This document shows, piece by piece, positions 27,942 to 35,989 of a DNA stretch of 64,000 nucleotides; positions within the stretch are counted from its first letter, which is position 1; the number at the start of each line of letters is the position of its first letter. Origin of the DNA: Chitinophagaceae bacterium (GTDB lineage Bacteria; Bacteroidota; Bacteroidia; Chitinophagales; Chitinophagaceae); assembly GCA_016715365.1 (NCBI GenBank), contig JADKAM010000005.1:124001-188000 (forward strand), read 5' to 3'. The position numbers and the translations under genes were made by a program. A model generated the notes under the pieces. It ran no database searches. It saw nothing but the letters and a program-made list of their open reading frames with translations, and was not told the DNA's origin.

Positions 27942-29255
27942 ATGAACAGGAAAGGACAAAATGCCCGGAGCAAAAAAAATAGAAGTTACCTGCTTTTAAC
28001 AGTTTGTTTTTTATTCAGTCTGAATACATTTTCTCAAATGGCTGATGCAGTGTATAAAGAAAACATCAAAGCGGTAAGGTTTCATATGTATGGCGACCAG
28101 GGATCGCTGCCGGTTTATAGGATGAACAGTACCGACCAACTGGAACTGAATTTTGATGACCTGGATGCCAATGTAAAAAGTTACTATTACAGTTTTCAGC
28201 TTTGCGATTATAACTGGAACCCGATTGACATCAGCCCTTTTTTATACACCAAAGGATTTACCCAGCAGCGCATTGGTACATACCGGTATTCGTCCATTGC
28301 CTTAACCAGGTACACACATTACCAGGCTATGGTGCCCGACAGGAATACATCGTTAACCATGTCGGGTAATTATATTTTAAAAGTTTTTACAGATGGCGAT
28401 ACTGCTAAACTTGCTTTTACCAGGCGCATGCTGGTATTGGATCAAAAAGCGGCTATTGGCGGACAGATAACGCAGCCATTTACGCCGCAGCTTTATAAAA
28501 CGCATCAAAAAGTTCAGTTCAATGCCAATATAAATGGCTTAAATACTTTTAGTGCGGCACAGCAGGTAAAAGTGGTGATACTGCAGAATAACCGGTGGGA
28601 CAATGCTTTAAAAGACATCAAACCAACTTTTGTAAGAAGCAATACATTGGAGTATACCATGGAAAATAATTTGGTTTTTCCGGCGGGAAAAGAATGGCGC
28701 TGGCTTGATTTACGCAGTCTGCGTCTGCAAAGCGACCGGGTAAAAAACGCCGATTACCGCAAAGATGGAACCGATATGTATTTGTTTCCGGATGCCGACC
28801 GTACGGCGCAGCGTTATGTTTATTTCAGAGACCTGAATGGCATGTACCTGGTTGAGACCTATGAAAGTATTAACCCTTACTGGCAGGGTGATTTTGCTAA
28901 TGTACATTTTAGTTTTGCCCCGCCTAATGCTGTTCCTTATACCGATAAAGATATTTACCTGGCCGGGCAACTAACCAATTACGAGTTTAATGAAAAAACT
29001 AAAATGGTTTTTAATGCAGAGAAGGGGGTTTATGAATGCACGGCTTTTTTAAAACAGGGATATTACAATTATACTTACATAGCTGTTGATAAAAATAATC
29101 CCGCCATCAGGCGTGACCTGGAAGGTGATTATTGGGAAACGGAGAACACGTATACTATCCTGATGTATTACAAGTCCTTTACAGACAGGGCCGATCAATT
29201 GATTGGTGTAGGTAAAGTGAGGTCGAGAACTGATCAGCCGGGGATAAACTTTTAA
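27942..29255 (+). CDS. Type IX secretion system plug protein (DUF5103)
   Basis: A 437-residue secreted protein. ATG 27942 gives MNRKGQNARSKKNRSYLLLTVCFLFSLNTFSQ, a signal peptide; ATG 27870 would add 24 residues made partly from a dispersed-repeat fragment. The mature part starts DAVYKENIKAVRFHMYGDQG and has the DUF5103 core: LELNFDDLDANVKSYYYSFQ, CDYNWNPIDISPFLYTKGF, YRYSSIALTRYTHYQAMVP, then the C-terminal half with VYECTAFLKQGYYNYTY. The family is now described as the plug of the T9SS translocon, occluding the SprA channel. Confidence 0.88.
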   Translation: MNRKGQNARSKKNRSYLLLTVCFLFSLNTFSQMADAVYKENIKAVRFHMYGDQGSLPVYRMNSTDQLELNFDDLDANVKSYYYSFQLCDYNWNPIDISPFLYTKGFTQQRIGTYRYSSIALTRYTHYQAMVPDRNTSLTMSGNYILKVFTDGDTAKLAFTRRMLVLDQKAAIGGQITQPFTPQLYKTHQKVQFNANINGLNTFSAAQQVKVVILQNNRWDNALKDIKPTFVRSNTLEYTMENNLVFPAGKEWRWLDLRSLRLQSDRVKNADYRKDGTDMYLFPDADRTAQRYVYFRDLNGMYLVETYESINPYWQGDFANVHFSFAPPNAVPYTDKDIYLAGQLTNYEFNEKTKMVFNAEKGVYECTAFLKQGYYNYTYIAVDKNNPAIRRDLEGDYWETENTYTILMYYKSFTDRADQLIGVGKVRSRTDQPGINF

Positions 29256-29260
29256 GAGAC

Positions 29261-29385
29261 CGATACTGGATTGAGAACCGATACCTGATACTGGATTCTG
29301 GATGGAGTTCAAATATCAAAAAATCTTTTAAAGGTTTTAGAGTCTTTCCAGTATCTAGCATCCAGTATCCAGTTTTTTGTATCGA
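29261..29385. repeat. Inverted repeat of CTGGATACTGG-type words
   Basis: CGATACTGGATT, CTGATACTGGATTCTGGAT and neighbours (29261-29305) pair with AGTATCTAGCATCCAGTATC and GTATCG (29350-29385) across an AT-rich centre. It fills the gap between the plug gene and ffs. It is a dispersed intergenic hairpin rather than a gene. Confidence 0.55.
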
Positions 29386-29440
29386 GCCTCTTTTCAAAAA
29401 CGTTTTTTATAATTCAAACATTTCCTAATCCTGATTTCCC

Positions 29441-29448
29441 TATCTTTG
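29441..29448 (+). promoter_or_regulatory. -7 box of ffs
   Basis: TATCTTTG matches TAnnTTTG and is followed by CCCC and then the first base of the SRP RNA stem at 29453. The RNA start is fixed independently by its closing stem, so this pair gives a local ruler of four bases between TTTG and +1. Confidence 0.7.
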
Positions 29449-29452
29449 CCCC

Positions 29453-29546
29453 GGCAAGTCTTATACGACCAGCTCCTGTTGAACTCCCCCAGGACCGGAA
29501 GGTAGCAAGGGTAGATGGTTGAGCGGTGCGATGTAAGTAACTTGCC
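29453..29546 (+). ncRNA. ffs: Signal recognition particle RNA (4.5S, small bacterial type)
   Basis: The universal SRP helix-8 core is present: CCAGGACCGGAAGGTAGCAA at 29489-29508, with the GGAA tetraloop and the asymmetric internal loop. The ends close with GGCAAGT (29453-29459) and ACTTGCC (29540-29546), giving a roughly 94-nt hairpin. A T6 tract follows (29548-29553). The RNA binds Ffh and directs nascent membrane proteins to SecYEG. Boundaries are good to a few bases. Confidence 0.96.
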
Positions 29547-29658
29547 ATTTTTTATGCCCCTACGTCAAAGCTGGCAATACTTTCATCAATTTCTTATTAA
29601 TTCACACTTTCATTAAAGCAACTGTATAAATATTCCTTTTATACTCTTTCAATTATTT

Positions 29659-29666
29659 TACTTTTG
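29659..29666 (+). promoter_or_regulatory. -7 box of the transaldolase gene
   Basis: TACTTTTG matches TAnnTTTG. By the ffs ruler the transcript would start near 29671, leaving a 35-nt untranslated leader before ATG 29706. The -33 box is not clear. Confidence 0.55.
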
Positions 29667-29705
29667 CGGTACTCATAAAATTTAAAACTTAAATATTATC
29701 TAAAA

Positions 29706-30359
29706 ATGAAATTTTTCATCGATACTGCCAATCTTGATCAGATTAAAGAAGCAAACGACCTTGGAATTTTAGATGGTGTAACCACCAATCCATCTTTAAT
29801 GGCTAAAGAAGGGATTAAAGGTCAGGATGCAGTAATGGCACATTACAAAACCATTTGCGAAATGGTAGATGGTGATATCAGTGCTGAAGTGATCTCTACC
29901 GATTTTGATGGTATAGTTGCTGAAGGCAAAAAACTGGCAGCGATCCATCCAAATATTGTTGTAAAAGTTCCGATGATCAAAGACGGTATTAAAGCATTGA
30001 AATGGTTTACAGATAACGGAATCAAAACCAACTGTACGTTAATATTCAGCTCGGGCCAGGCCATACTGGCAGCAAAAGCCGGAGCCACTTATGTTTCACC
30101 TTTTTTAGGAAGAGTAGATGATAGTGGTTGGGATGGCATGGAACTGATACACCAGATGAGACAGATATTTTCTATCCAGGGATACAAAACCGAAATTCTG
30201 GCCGCATCAATCCGTAATCCTTTGCATATTATTAAATGTGCCGAAGCCGGTGCCGATGTTTGTACCTGCCCGCTGGATTCAATTCTTGGATTATTAAAAC
30301 ATCCTTTAACTGATATTGGATTGGCAAAGTTTTTGGAAGATGCCAAGAAATTTGCATAA
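29706..30359 (+). CDS. Transaldolase, small fructose-6-phosphate aldolase-like type
   Basis: A 217-residue cytosolic class I aldolase of the short transaldolase (TalC/FSA-like) group. It opens MKFFIDTANLDQIKEANDLG and LDGVTTNPSLMAKEG, and the Schiff-base lysine is Lys87 in HPNIVVKVPM. Other family blocks are TNCTLIFSSGQAILAAKAGA, YVSPFLGRVDDSGWDGM and ILAASIRNPLHI. It transfers a dihydroxyacetone unit in the non-oxidative pentose phosphate pathway. Short members are usually true transaldolases rather than F6P aldolases, but sequence alone does not settle this. Confidence 0.93.
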   Translation: MKFFIDTANLDQIKEANDLGILDGVTTNPSLMAKEGIKGQDAVMAHYKTICEMVDGDISAEVISTDFDGIVAEGKKLAAIHPNIVVKVPMIKDGIKALKWFTDNGIKTNCTLIFSSGQAILAAKAGATYVSPFLGRVDDSGWDGMELIHQMRQIFSIQGYKTEILAASIRNPLHIIKCAEAGADVCTCPLDSILGLLKHPLTDIGLAKFLEDAKKFA

Positions 30360-30376
30360 ATAATGATCCAACCATA

Positions 30377-30416
30377 AAAAATGCCCGGCAATTCTTTCTG
30401 AATTACCGGGCATTTT
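30377..30416. terminator. Bidirectional terminator
   Basis: AAAATGCCCGG (30377-30387) pairs with CCGGGCATTTT (30406-30416), and AATTC/GAATT extends the stem inward. T-rich sequence on both outer sides serves the converging transaldolase (+) and the small secreted-protein gene (-). Confidence 0.85.
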
Positions 30417-30432
30417 ATTTTTGTGGTTATAA

Positions 30433-30822
30433 TTATTTGCCTTTTTTGCTTTTTGTTTTGTTCATGATCTCGTCCATGGTTTTTAATTCAGGGTCGGGTT
30501 GTTGTTTTATGTAGATGGTAAATTCCTTTATTATGGCAGGGTTATTACGCAGGCTCACTTTTATATCTACTTTTTGTGGGGTAAAATTCCTGTCAATCCA
30601 TAAACTGTTGCCACTGAATTTTCCGGCAGATGCCCAAAAGATCAGGTGTGTACTATCGAGCGGAAGGTATTTGCCGTTTGATAGCTTGCCATCAATATTA
30701 ATATAATTGAAAGTGCCTTTTTTCAGGCTGTCGGTATACAGGTTAACATAAATGCTTTCCACCTTTTGCGCTTTGGCAAAAAAAGAACAAAATATACATA
30801 AACCAAGTAGATATTTCTTCAA
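30433..30822 (-). CDS. Small secreted protein of unknown function
   Basis: A 129-residue protein with a signal peptide (MKKYLLGLCIFCSFFAKAQ). The mature part is predicted to be a single beta-sandwich: VESIYVNLYTDSLKKGTFNYINIDG, STHLIFWASAGKFSGNSLWI and VDIKVSLRNNPAIIKEFTIYI, with a Lys-rich end (NKTKSKKGK). It is monocistronic, with its own terminator. Similar short periplasmic proteins are widespread in Chitinophagaceae without an assigned role. No motif recognised. Confidence 0.75.
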   Translation of the reverse strand: MKKYLLGLCIFCSFFAKAQKVESIYVNLYTDSLKKGTFNYINIDGKLSNGKYLPLDSTHLIFWASAGKFSGNSLWIDRNFTPQKVDIKVSLRNNPAIIKEFTIYIKQQPDPELKTMDEIMNKTKSKKGK

Positions 30823-30912
30823 TTGTTTGTTTTGTACAAAGATTGAAAAAATAATGCCAACATTGCGTTAACTAAAGGCGGGAAATGTTAAAATTTAGTT
30901 GTGAGGTAAAAC

Positions 30913-31239
30913 TCATGCCGTTTGGCTTCCATCTCCGTAAACATCCATCAGCTTTTGCATGCTGTCTTTTAAGTTGCCGGAACCTTCATCAAAAAGGCCG
31001 TCTTTCATTTTTTTGGATGCTTTATTATCAGTAGATTTTTTGATGATCGCTCTTACATCTTCCAGTTCATCAAAATAGATTGGGATATTTTTTTCGTAGA
31101 AAGCATTAACAGCTTCAATGGTAATTAACAGGTCCTCATATTCCGTAAGTATGCTGTAAATTTCTTTTACATTTTCCAGGGAATGCCTCCTGGGTATCCT
31201 GTTAAATAAAGCCTGTAAAGTTATAGCTGTAGTATTCAT
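30913..31239 (-). CDS. Hypothetical cytosolic helical protein
   Basis: ATG 31239 (MNTTAITLQALFNRIPRRHS) gives a 108-residue protein; a longer frame to 31404 adds a Phe/Leu/Tyr-rich stretch that overlaps the fasciclin terminator and is judged spurious. The protein is mostly helical and charged, with EYEDLLITIEAVNAFYEKN and a Lys-rich KKSTDNKASKKMKDG stretch. No domain is recognised. It lies downstream of the fasciclin gene but is separated from it by a terminator. Confidence 0.6.
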   Translation of the reverse strand: MNTTAITLQALFNRIPRRHSLENVKEIYSILTEYEDLLITIEAVNAFYEKNIPIYFDELEDVRAIIKKSTDNKASKKMKDGLFDEGSGNLKDSMQKLMDVYGDGSQTA

Positions 31240-31363
31240 GCTGGTTTCACTGTAAAACAAATGTACAATAATGTGGTGTAGCAGTTGAAAGTAATATCGG
31301 GCTCTGAAGATTTGTGTAGGCTGATCCAATACTGAATAGCGGTAAAAAAAATTTAATAATAAA

Positions 31364-31385
31364 GGGAGCAACATAAGCTGCTCCC
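31364..31385 (-). terminator. Terminator of the fasciclin gene
   Basis: GGGAGCA (31364-31370) and TGCTCCC (31379-31385) form a 7-bp stem. The minus-strand transcript then runs into a T-rich tail (A-rich on plus at about 31343-31363). Confidence 0.75.
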
Positions 31386-31415
31386 TGTTATCAATAAAAA
31401 TCAAACAAAACTATC

Positions 31416-31976
31416 TTATTTTTTTGGCATCAATACGGCATCAATTACATGCACCACACCATTTGATCCGGTTAAATCCGCAGCAGTTACATTAGCCCCA
31501 TTAATAGTTACTTTGCCATCTTTAATAGCTACTGTAAGTTCCTGGCCTTGTAATGTTTTAACTTTCTGGCCATCCTTCAAATCACCGGCCTTAACTGTAC
31601 CAGCCACTACATGGTAAGTTAAAATTTTAGTTAGTGCATCTTTACTTTCCGGCTTTAGTAAACCATCAACAGTTCCGGCAGGTAATGCAGTGAAAGCAGC
31701 GTTGGTTGGCGCAAATACCGTAAACGGCCCTGCACCTTTCAGCGTTTCAACCAAACCGGCGGCAGTTACTGCAGCTACTAAAGTTGTGTGATCGGGAGAT
31801 CCGATAGCAACATCAACAATGTCTTTAGGGGCGGCTGGCGCCATTACTTCTTGTTTTACAGTGTCTGCAGATGGTGCTGGTGTTTCTGTTGTTTTGGTTT
31901 CGCCATTGCTGCAGGCTACAAATGTAACAGAAGTGATTGCTACAGCTGCAAGCATGTTTAAAATGTTCTTTTGCAT
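31416..31976 (-). CDS. Fasciclin-domain lipoprotein
   Basis: A 186-residue lipoprotein: ATG 31976 begins MQKNILNMLAAVAITSVTFVAC, with the lipobox Cys at 22. A Thr/Pro/Ala-rich linker follows (ETKTTETPAPSAD), then one FAS1 domain (about 50-186) with its two conserved blocks, GPFTVFAPTNAAFTALPAGT and the C-terminal GVVHVIDAVLMPK, plus LTYHVVAGTV between them. Single-domain bacterial fasciclins are cell-surface proteins often linked to adhesion or stress; the role here is not known. The ORF extends upstream to 32012, but ATG 31976 gives a proper signal. Confidence 0.92.
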   Translation of the reverse strand: MQKNILNMLAAVAITSVTFVACSNGETKTTETPAPSADTVKQEVMAPAAPKDIVDVAIGSPDHTTLVAAVTAAGLVETLKGAGPFTVFAPTNAAFTALPAGTVDGLLKPESKDALTKILTYHVVAGTVKAGDLKDGQKVKTLQGQELTVAIKDGKVTINGANVTAADLTGSNGVVHVIDAVLMPKK

Positions 31977-32140
31977 AATGTTTTTTTTAGTTTTTTTTAT
32001 TAACAACATCATGGTTGAATTGTTTGCTGATTTTAAAAGAAATTGGTTAATCAGGCAAGTTGTCTAAGCTTCTTATGGTTTAAGATCTTTTTCTTAAACA
32101 GATAGCCTTATCTGGAATTATAAAGCGTGAGTTTTAGTAT

Positions 32141-32434
32141 CTAATTTTTATCAGCCAAAAATATTTCAAGGCTATCGTTATTGCTTCCTGCTTTTATCCA
32201 TTCCTTAATCAGGTCGCTGTCAATATCCTCATAGATATCCATTTTTTCACGGTTAGCTGATAAAGATTTTATGGGAACCAGCATCAGGTAATGAGGGTCT
32301 ACATATTCCGGATGATGGTCTAAAGTGTAGCCCTGTACCTGCAGATATTTAAAGCCTTTCTGTTGTAAAACTTTTAAAGCCTCATTTGTCAGAGGCTTGT
32401 GACTGAGAAAATTATTTTTTACTTCGTTTGTCAT
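32141..32434 (-). CDS. Hypothetical protein
   Basis: ATG 32434 (MTNEVKNNFLSHKPLTNEAL) gives 97 residues; the frame extends eight codons further upstream without need. Content: KVLQQKGFKYLQVQGYTLDHH, DPHYLMLVPIKSL, then an acidic helix (IYEDIDSDLIKEWI) ending LEIFLADKN. No signal or membrane segment. The pattern suggests a small alpha/beta fold. No family recognised. Confidence 0.6.
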   Translation of the reverse strand: MTNEVKNNFLSHKPLTNEALKVLQQKGFKYLQVQGYTLDHHPEYVDPHYLMLVPIKSLSANREKMDIYEDIDSDLIKEWIKAGSNNDSLEIFLADKN

Positions 32435-32529
32435 AAAACTGTTTTTGTTATACAACAAATCAGCAGTAACAAAGTTTAAAAAATGTAAATGGTTTTACTT
32501 AGTGTGATAGCTTTTGGGAAAGGGGCGCA

Positions 32530-32985
32530 TTACAAAACAGTTTTCATCATGCATACGCTGTTATCAATATGCTCGTACTGACCATAGTTTGGTATGATGG
32601 AATACCCGGCTTTTTGTTGGTATAAATGAATTGCCTCGGGTTGATTTTTACCCGTTTCTAAAATGCATTCGGTATAATTCATTTCTGCTGCCCACAACTC
32701 CAGTTCTTTTAATATATTTAAGCCAATGCCGTGCCCACGGTATTGGGGCAGTACAAACATTCTTTTTATTTCGGCTTTGTGGTCATCATATTTTTTAAAG
32801 GCACCACAGCCAATGGCTTTGTCGTCAACATAACAAACTATGGCATTGCCAATGGCGGCGATTTTATTAAATTGGGCGTAAAAAGCATGGTCATCCCCAT
32901 CTCTCATGCTGAGGTCTGCATCAAGCAGGGCAACCAGGGTTTGAAAATCGGGATTATCTGAATCGGTTCTGTTAAAAATGGTCAT
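32530..32985 (-). CDS. GNAT acetyltransferase
   Basis: A 151-residue N-acetyltransferase with IGCGAFKKYDDHKAEIKRMF, then the acetyl-CoA motif VLPQYRGHGIGLNILKELE (Gln/Arg-x-x-Gly-x-Gly form, about 78-96) and the C-terminal ECILETGKNQPEAIHLYQQK with AGYSIIPNYGQYE. This resembles YpeA/PhnO-like members that acetylate small amines, but the substrate is unknown. It stands alone, with no close same-strand partner. Confidence 0.85.
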   Translation of the reverse strand: MTIFNRTDSDNPDFQTLVALLDADLSMRDGDDHAFYAQFNKIAAIGNAIVCYVDDKAIGCGAFKKYDDHKAEIKRMFVLPQYRGHGIGLNILKELELWAAEMNYTECILETGKNQPEAIHLYQQKAGYSIIPNYGQYEHIDNSVCMMKTVL

Positions 32986-33084
32986 AACACTAAGATATTT
33001 AAATTTTAAAACAATCCATATTGCCAGTTATTTATAGCCGGTTGTAAAGCTCTAAAACCCTCGCCAGTTGAGAAAAATCTGCAT

Positions 33085-33119
33085 TTTGTTTCTTTTTTTC
33101 ATTTATTGCAGTATATTTG
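33085..33119 (+). promoter_or_regulatory. Putative promoter of the T9SS type A cargo gene
   Basis: TATATTTG (33112-33119) matches TAnnTTTG; TTTG at 33085-33088 is a candidate -33 box with a rather long 23-bp spacer. The implied leader to ATG 33266 is about 140 nt. Nothing else is evident in the 280 bp upstream of the gene. Confidence 0.4.
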
Positions 33120-33265
33120 TCCTCTACCACAGGAATTTTTTTATCCTTCTGATTACACCACCCCCCAATCAATACAACTTAGTAATCTATTCCCGAATTT
33201 AATTCCTATTGAAGTACTTCCCCTGTTACAGGACTTTGTATTGCTTTAACCTCAAACCAACTATT

Positions 33266-33931
33266 ATGAGTTTGCTTCATCTTAGCATCCACAAGTGGAT
33301 ATTATCCGGCCTGAAAATAATTTTCATAACCAGCCTGTTTTCAATCATCAGCCTTTCTTCAAAAGCACAGCTCCCCGGACAAATACCGGTTAACCTGAAA
33401 ACATTTAAAGCAAGAACAGAAACTAATAATATGGTAAAAGTTTTCTGGACAACTTTTTATGAAAAAGACAATGGCTATTTTGAAATACAGCGTTCGGCTG
33501 ATGGCGTGAATTTCACTGTTGTAGCCAGGATTGCCGGTATCAACCTGTATGGTATAACAACAGATTATTTTTTTATTGATAGCCTGCCACTAAAAGGTAT
33601 TTCATTTTATAGGCTGAAACAGCTTGATGTTGTTATAGACGACCAGTTTTCATATTCGCCTATTGAAAGAGTAAGAAGTGCTGATGCCCGGATTTCATTT
33701 GATATTTTTCCTAACCCTGCACCGGGTGCTGAATTTAAAATAAGCCTTTTAAAAAATGTACCGGGTAATATTGATATTATGGTTTTTGATCAATCCGGCA
33801 GTTTAAGGCTGCAAAAGCAATTCAGAAATAACAATACAGTTACCATTAACCATCATTTAAAACCGGGATTGTACAATGTTAAAATAACCTGCAGGGAATT
33901 TACCGAAACCAGGAGGATAATAATTCAGTAA
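33266..33931 (+). CDS. Secreted protein with T9SS type A sorting domain
   Basis: A 221-residue protein. ATG 33266 gives a long signal region (KWILSGLKIIFITSLFSIISLSSKAQ). The mature part has a fibronectin-like segment (NLKTFKARTETNNMVKVFWTTF, YFEIQRSADGVNFTVVARI, SFYRLKQLDVVIDDQFSYS), which is usual just before T9SS sorting domains. The type A domain follows from about residue 148: ISFDIFPNPAPGAEFKISL, IDIMVFDQSGSLRLQ, LKPGLYNVKITCREFTETRR-IIIQ. It is exported and probably cell-surface anchored. No enzyme domain. Confidence 0.85.
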   Translation: MSLLHLSIHKWILSGLKIIFITSLFSIISLSSKAQLPGQIPVNLKTFKARTETNNMVKVFWTTFYEKDNGYFEIQRSADGVNFTVVARIAGINLYGITTDYFFIDSLPLKGISFYRLKQLDVVIDDQFSYSPIERVRSADARISFDIFPNPAPGAEFKISLLKNVPGNIDIMVFDQSGSLRLQKQFRNNNTVTINHHLKPGLYNVKITCREFTETRRIIIQ

Positions 33932-33957
33932 GAAGCCGGCAGATTTTGAAAGGCTCA

Positions 33958-34458
33958 TCAGGGCTTTGGAATTTTACCCTGTTTTATATTTTCTATGATC
34001 TCTTTCAACCTGTATTGATACCCTTTTTCTAAATCCACCTCATTCACTTCAATGGATCTGGCAAAATCCATGAACGTATCAGTATGTTTTTCCCGCTTAC
34101 CGCTTTTTACATTTACATGAATGAACCTGGTCCACATCAATGATTTTAAATGCGTATGGTCTTCGTTCATCATCAGCATTTCAACCAGTAAAGAGCCTGG
34201 CTCCAGCTTTATTATAGCACTCATAACAGATACCTGTTCATTGTAAGCAGCGGGCCGTATATAACTGATCTCATGTGCGGCCACCAGCCAGCTTACTCCC
34301 TGTTTATAAAAATCTGTAAGGTCAAGGTTATATTCTTTTTTCAGATGATCTTCCCGTGCGTTTAACAGGTAATCAATATAACGCCCATTGTTTAAATGCC
34401 CGAACAGGTCGCAATCGGTAAAACGGATGGTGTAAAAGGAGTGAGGCGTTTTATTCAT
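33958..34458 (-). CDS. Acyl-CoA thioesterase (hotdog fold)
   Basis: A 166-residue 4HBT-type hotdog-fold protein: FYTIRFTDCDLFGHLNNGRYIDYL carries the DxxxHxNN catalytic pattern (Asp 17, His 21), with ARED and a central beta-sheet region SWLVAAHEISYIRPAAYNEQVSV. It hydrolyses thioesters of CoA or carrier protein; the substrate is unknown. It overlaps the upstream GNAT by 4 bp (ATGA) and is the last gene of the five-gene unit that starts with the HipA-like kinase. Confidence 0.85.
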   Translation of the reverse strand: MNKTPHSFYTIRFTDCDLFGHLNNGRYIDYLLNAREDHLKKEYNLDLTDFYKQGVSWLVAAHEISYIRPAAYNEQVSVMSAIIKLEPGSLLVEMLMMNEDHTHLKSLMWTRFIHVNVKSGKREKHTDTFMDFARSIEVNEVDLEKGYQYRLKEIIENIKQGKIPKP

Positions 34459-34964
34459 AAAGGTTGATCATTTTTAGTGATAGAGAATAGCAGCAGCACA
34501 TCCTTTTCATTGGTTATTTCTTTACTGAAAACAAAACCAAGTTTCCGCAGCAATTGTATGGAAGAAACATTTTCTTTAAGTGTTGTTGCCAGCATAATTT
34601 CATGCTGGTTTGATTTGAGCAGATCAGCTAACACAGTTGCTGATGCTTCAAATGCATAACCCTGTCTGGCATAAGCCGGGAGAAAAGCAAACCCGATATC
34701 ATGATGCTCCAGGTAATTACGTTTGATTACCGTAACAACGCCAATTGCAGTTATTGCATCCTGCAAGGTTACTACCCGGTAATTAATATCGGAATTGCTG
34801 AGTATCTTCTGAATGTATCGTTCAGCATCTTCATTGTTAAGAATATTTCTGTCGCCAATAAATTGTATCCAGCCTGCTGAGTTCACCAGTTCAAAAATAA
34901 ATGCAGCATCTGCAGGGTTTAAGCAACGTAACAGTAAACGTTCTGTTTTATAATTTGTTTGCAT
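34455..34964 (-). CDS. GNAT acetyltransferase, RimJ/RimL type
   Basis: A 169-residue acetyltransferase opening with TERLLLRCLNPADAAFIFEL, the standard RimJ/L start. The acetyl-CoA block is HDIGFAFLPAYARQGYAFEAS (about 89-109) and the C-terminal core is IMLATTLKENVSSIQLLRKLGFVFS. Downstream of AlkB by 8 bp and overlapping the thioesterase by 4 bp, so translationally coupled. Substrate unknown. Confidence 0.85.
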   Translation of the reverse strand: MQTNYKTERLLLRCLNPADAAFIFELVNSAGWIQFIGDRNILNNEDAERYIQKILSNSDINYRVVTLQDAITAIGVVTVIKRNYLEHHDIGFAFLPAYARQGYAFEASATVLADLLKSNQHEIMLATTLKENVSSIQLLRKLGFVFSKEITNEKDVLLLFSITKNDQPL

Positions 34965-34972
34965 TTTAATTT

Positions 34973-35581
34973 TTATCTTACAATAGTCCTGAAAGTTAAA
35001 TTTATTCTGGGTTTTACAGTTTTTTTTGTTGGTGGAAGCCTGTGCAGCCAGTGGGTTTGCGTGGTGCCCTTCATAACCAGCAAACTGCCATGTTCCAGCA
35101 TTATTGATACTGCTTCTTTGGTTGTTTTGTGTTTAAAAGAAAATTTTCTTTCTGCACCAAAACTAACCGAGCCAATGGCGCCGTCTTTTTTCAGATCCTT
35201 TTCTCCGTCACTGTGCCAGGCCATTCCCTCTTCGCCGCTGTGGTATAAATTAAGCAGGCAGCTATTAAAACTTTCTCCTGTTTCAATTTCTATTTTAGAT
35301 TTCAATGTTAATAATTCTTTCGTCCATGGTAAAGCAATTTTGGTTCTGTTTGAATAGGAATATTCAAAAGCGCTATCTCCATACCAGGCGGCCTTACGTT
35401 TGGTGATGATGAGTTTCCCCATGATGAAAGCTTCATCATTTTTCCATTCAATATCAGTAAGTAAATTATTGAAATAATGATTGGCTTCCTGTTGCAAGAA
35501 TAATTTTCCATAATAATTTACAATGCCATCTTTAGGCAGTAAATTTTTTGTGCTGTCTATGCTGTCGCCGAATAAATCCAT
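34973..35581 (-). CDS. AlkB-like alpha-ketoglutarate-dependent dioxygenase
   Basis: A 202-residue Fe(II)/2-oxoglutarate dioxygenase of the AlkB family, which removes alkyl groups from damaged bases by oxidation. Iron ligands are visible as His123 and Asp125 (MAWHSDGEKD) and a distal His (His177 or His180 in THWLHRLPP); the 2OG-binding arginine lies in PRINLTFR. Upstream LPKDGIVNYYGKLF and LNLYHSGEEGMAWH match the ALKBH2-like bacterial group. It lies 24 bp after DUF3037 in the same unit. It probably repairs methylated DNA or RNA. Confidence 0.93.
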   Translation of the reverse strand: MDLFGDSIDSTKNLLPKDGIVNYYGKLFLQQEANHYFNNLLTDIEWKNDEAFIMGKLIITKRKAAWYGDSAFEYSYSNRTKIALPWTKELLTLKSKIEIETGESFNSCLLNLYHSGEEGMAWHSDGEKDLKKDGAIGSVSFGAERKFSFKHKTTKEAVSIMLEHGSLLVMKGTTQTHWLHRLPPTKKTVKPRINLTFRTIVR

Positions 35582-35605
35582 GCTAAATATATCTGGAATA
35601 TAAAA

Positions 35606-35989
35606 TTATAACACCAGTTGTGTGTACAGCCTGGTAAGGGTTTCATGTGGGTCTGTACAAAAGCCCGGGTGTACTTTTGATGTTTGAATAATGGTACTTC
35701 TTGTAGCAGTAAGCCAGCGAAAGCGGCCGGCTATATCTAAATTGCCAATGGGGCCTGCATCTTCACTGCCCTTACAAATGCGGTCAACTGATTGTAAATT
35801 CTGCAGCAGTTCCTGTTTGTCAATTTGTGTGCAAAAGATCTGCAACCGTTCTTCATTCAAACTATACATCACCTGTAAAAAACTAAGTTCCCTGCAATAC
35901 ACGATCACCCCAACGTTCAGAAATTCTTCACGTTCTACCTTTGGTACAACACGTACAACGGCATATTCAAATAAGTGCGCTTGCTGCAT
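35606..35989 (-). CDS. DUF3037 protein
   Basis: A 127-residue protein with the DUF3037 start FEYAVVRVVPKVEREEFLNVGVIVYC (split here across the family's first strands), then LQIFCTQIDKQELLQNL, GRFRWLTATRSTIIQTSKVHPG and the C-terminal ETLTRLYTQLV. It overlaps the upstream HipA-like kinase by 23 bp, so the two are translationally coupled. DUF3037 next to a HipA-like kinase is a recurrent pairing in diverse bacteria. The biochemical role of DUF3037 is unknown; a substrate or partner of the kinase is plausible. Confidence 0.85.
   Translation of the reverse strand: MQQAHLFEYAVVRVVPKVEREEFLNVGVIVYCRELSFLQVMYSLNEERLQIFCTQIDKQELLQNLQSVDRICKGSEDAGPIGNLDIAGRFRWLTATRSTIIQTSKVHPGFCTDPHETLTRLYTQLVL

Noticed and set aside
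29453..29546. tRNA or riboswitch reading of the structured region after the plug gene
   Set aside because: The CCAGG-CCGGAAGG-AGCAAGG core is diagnostic of SRP RNA; no anticodon or T-arm is present.
31240..31404. N-terminal extension of the gene at 30913-31239
   Set aside because: The extension overlaps the fasciclin terminator hairpin and encodes an atypical Phe/Leu/Tyr run; ATG 31239 is sufficient.
34959..35357. Long plus-strand frame opposite AlkB
   Set aside because: It is the antisense shadow of a gene with clear catalytic motifs and carries no recognisable domain.
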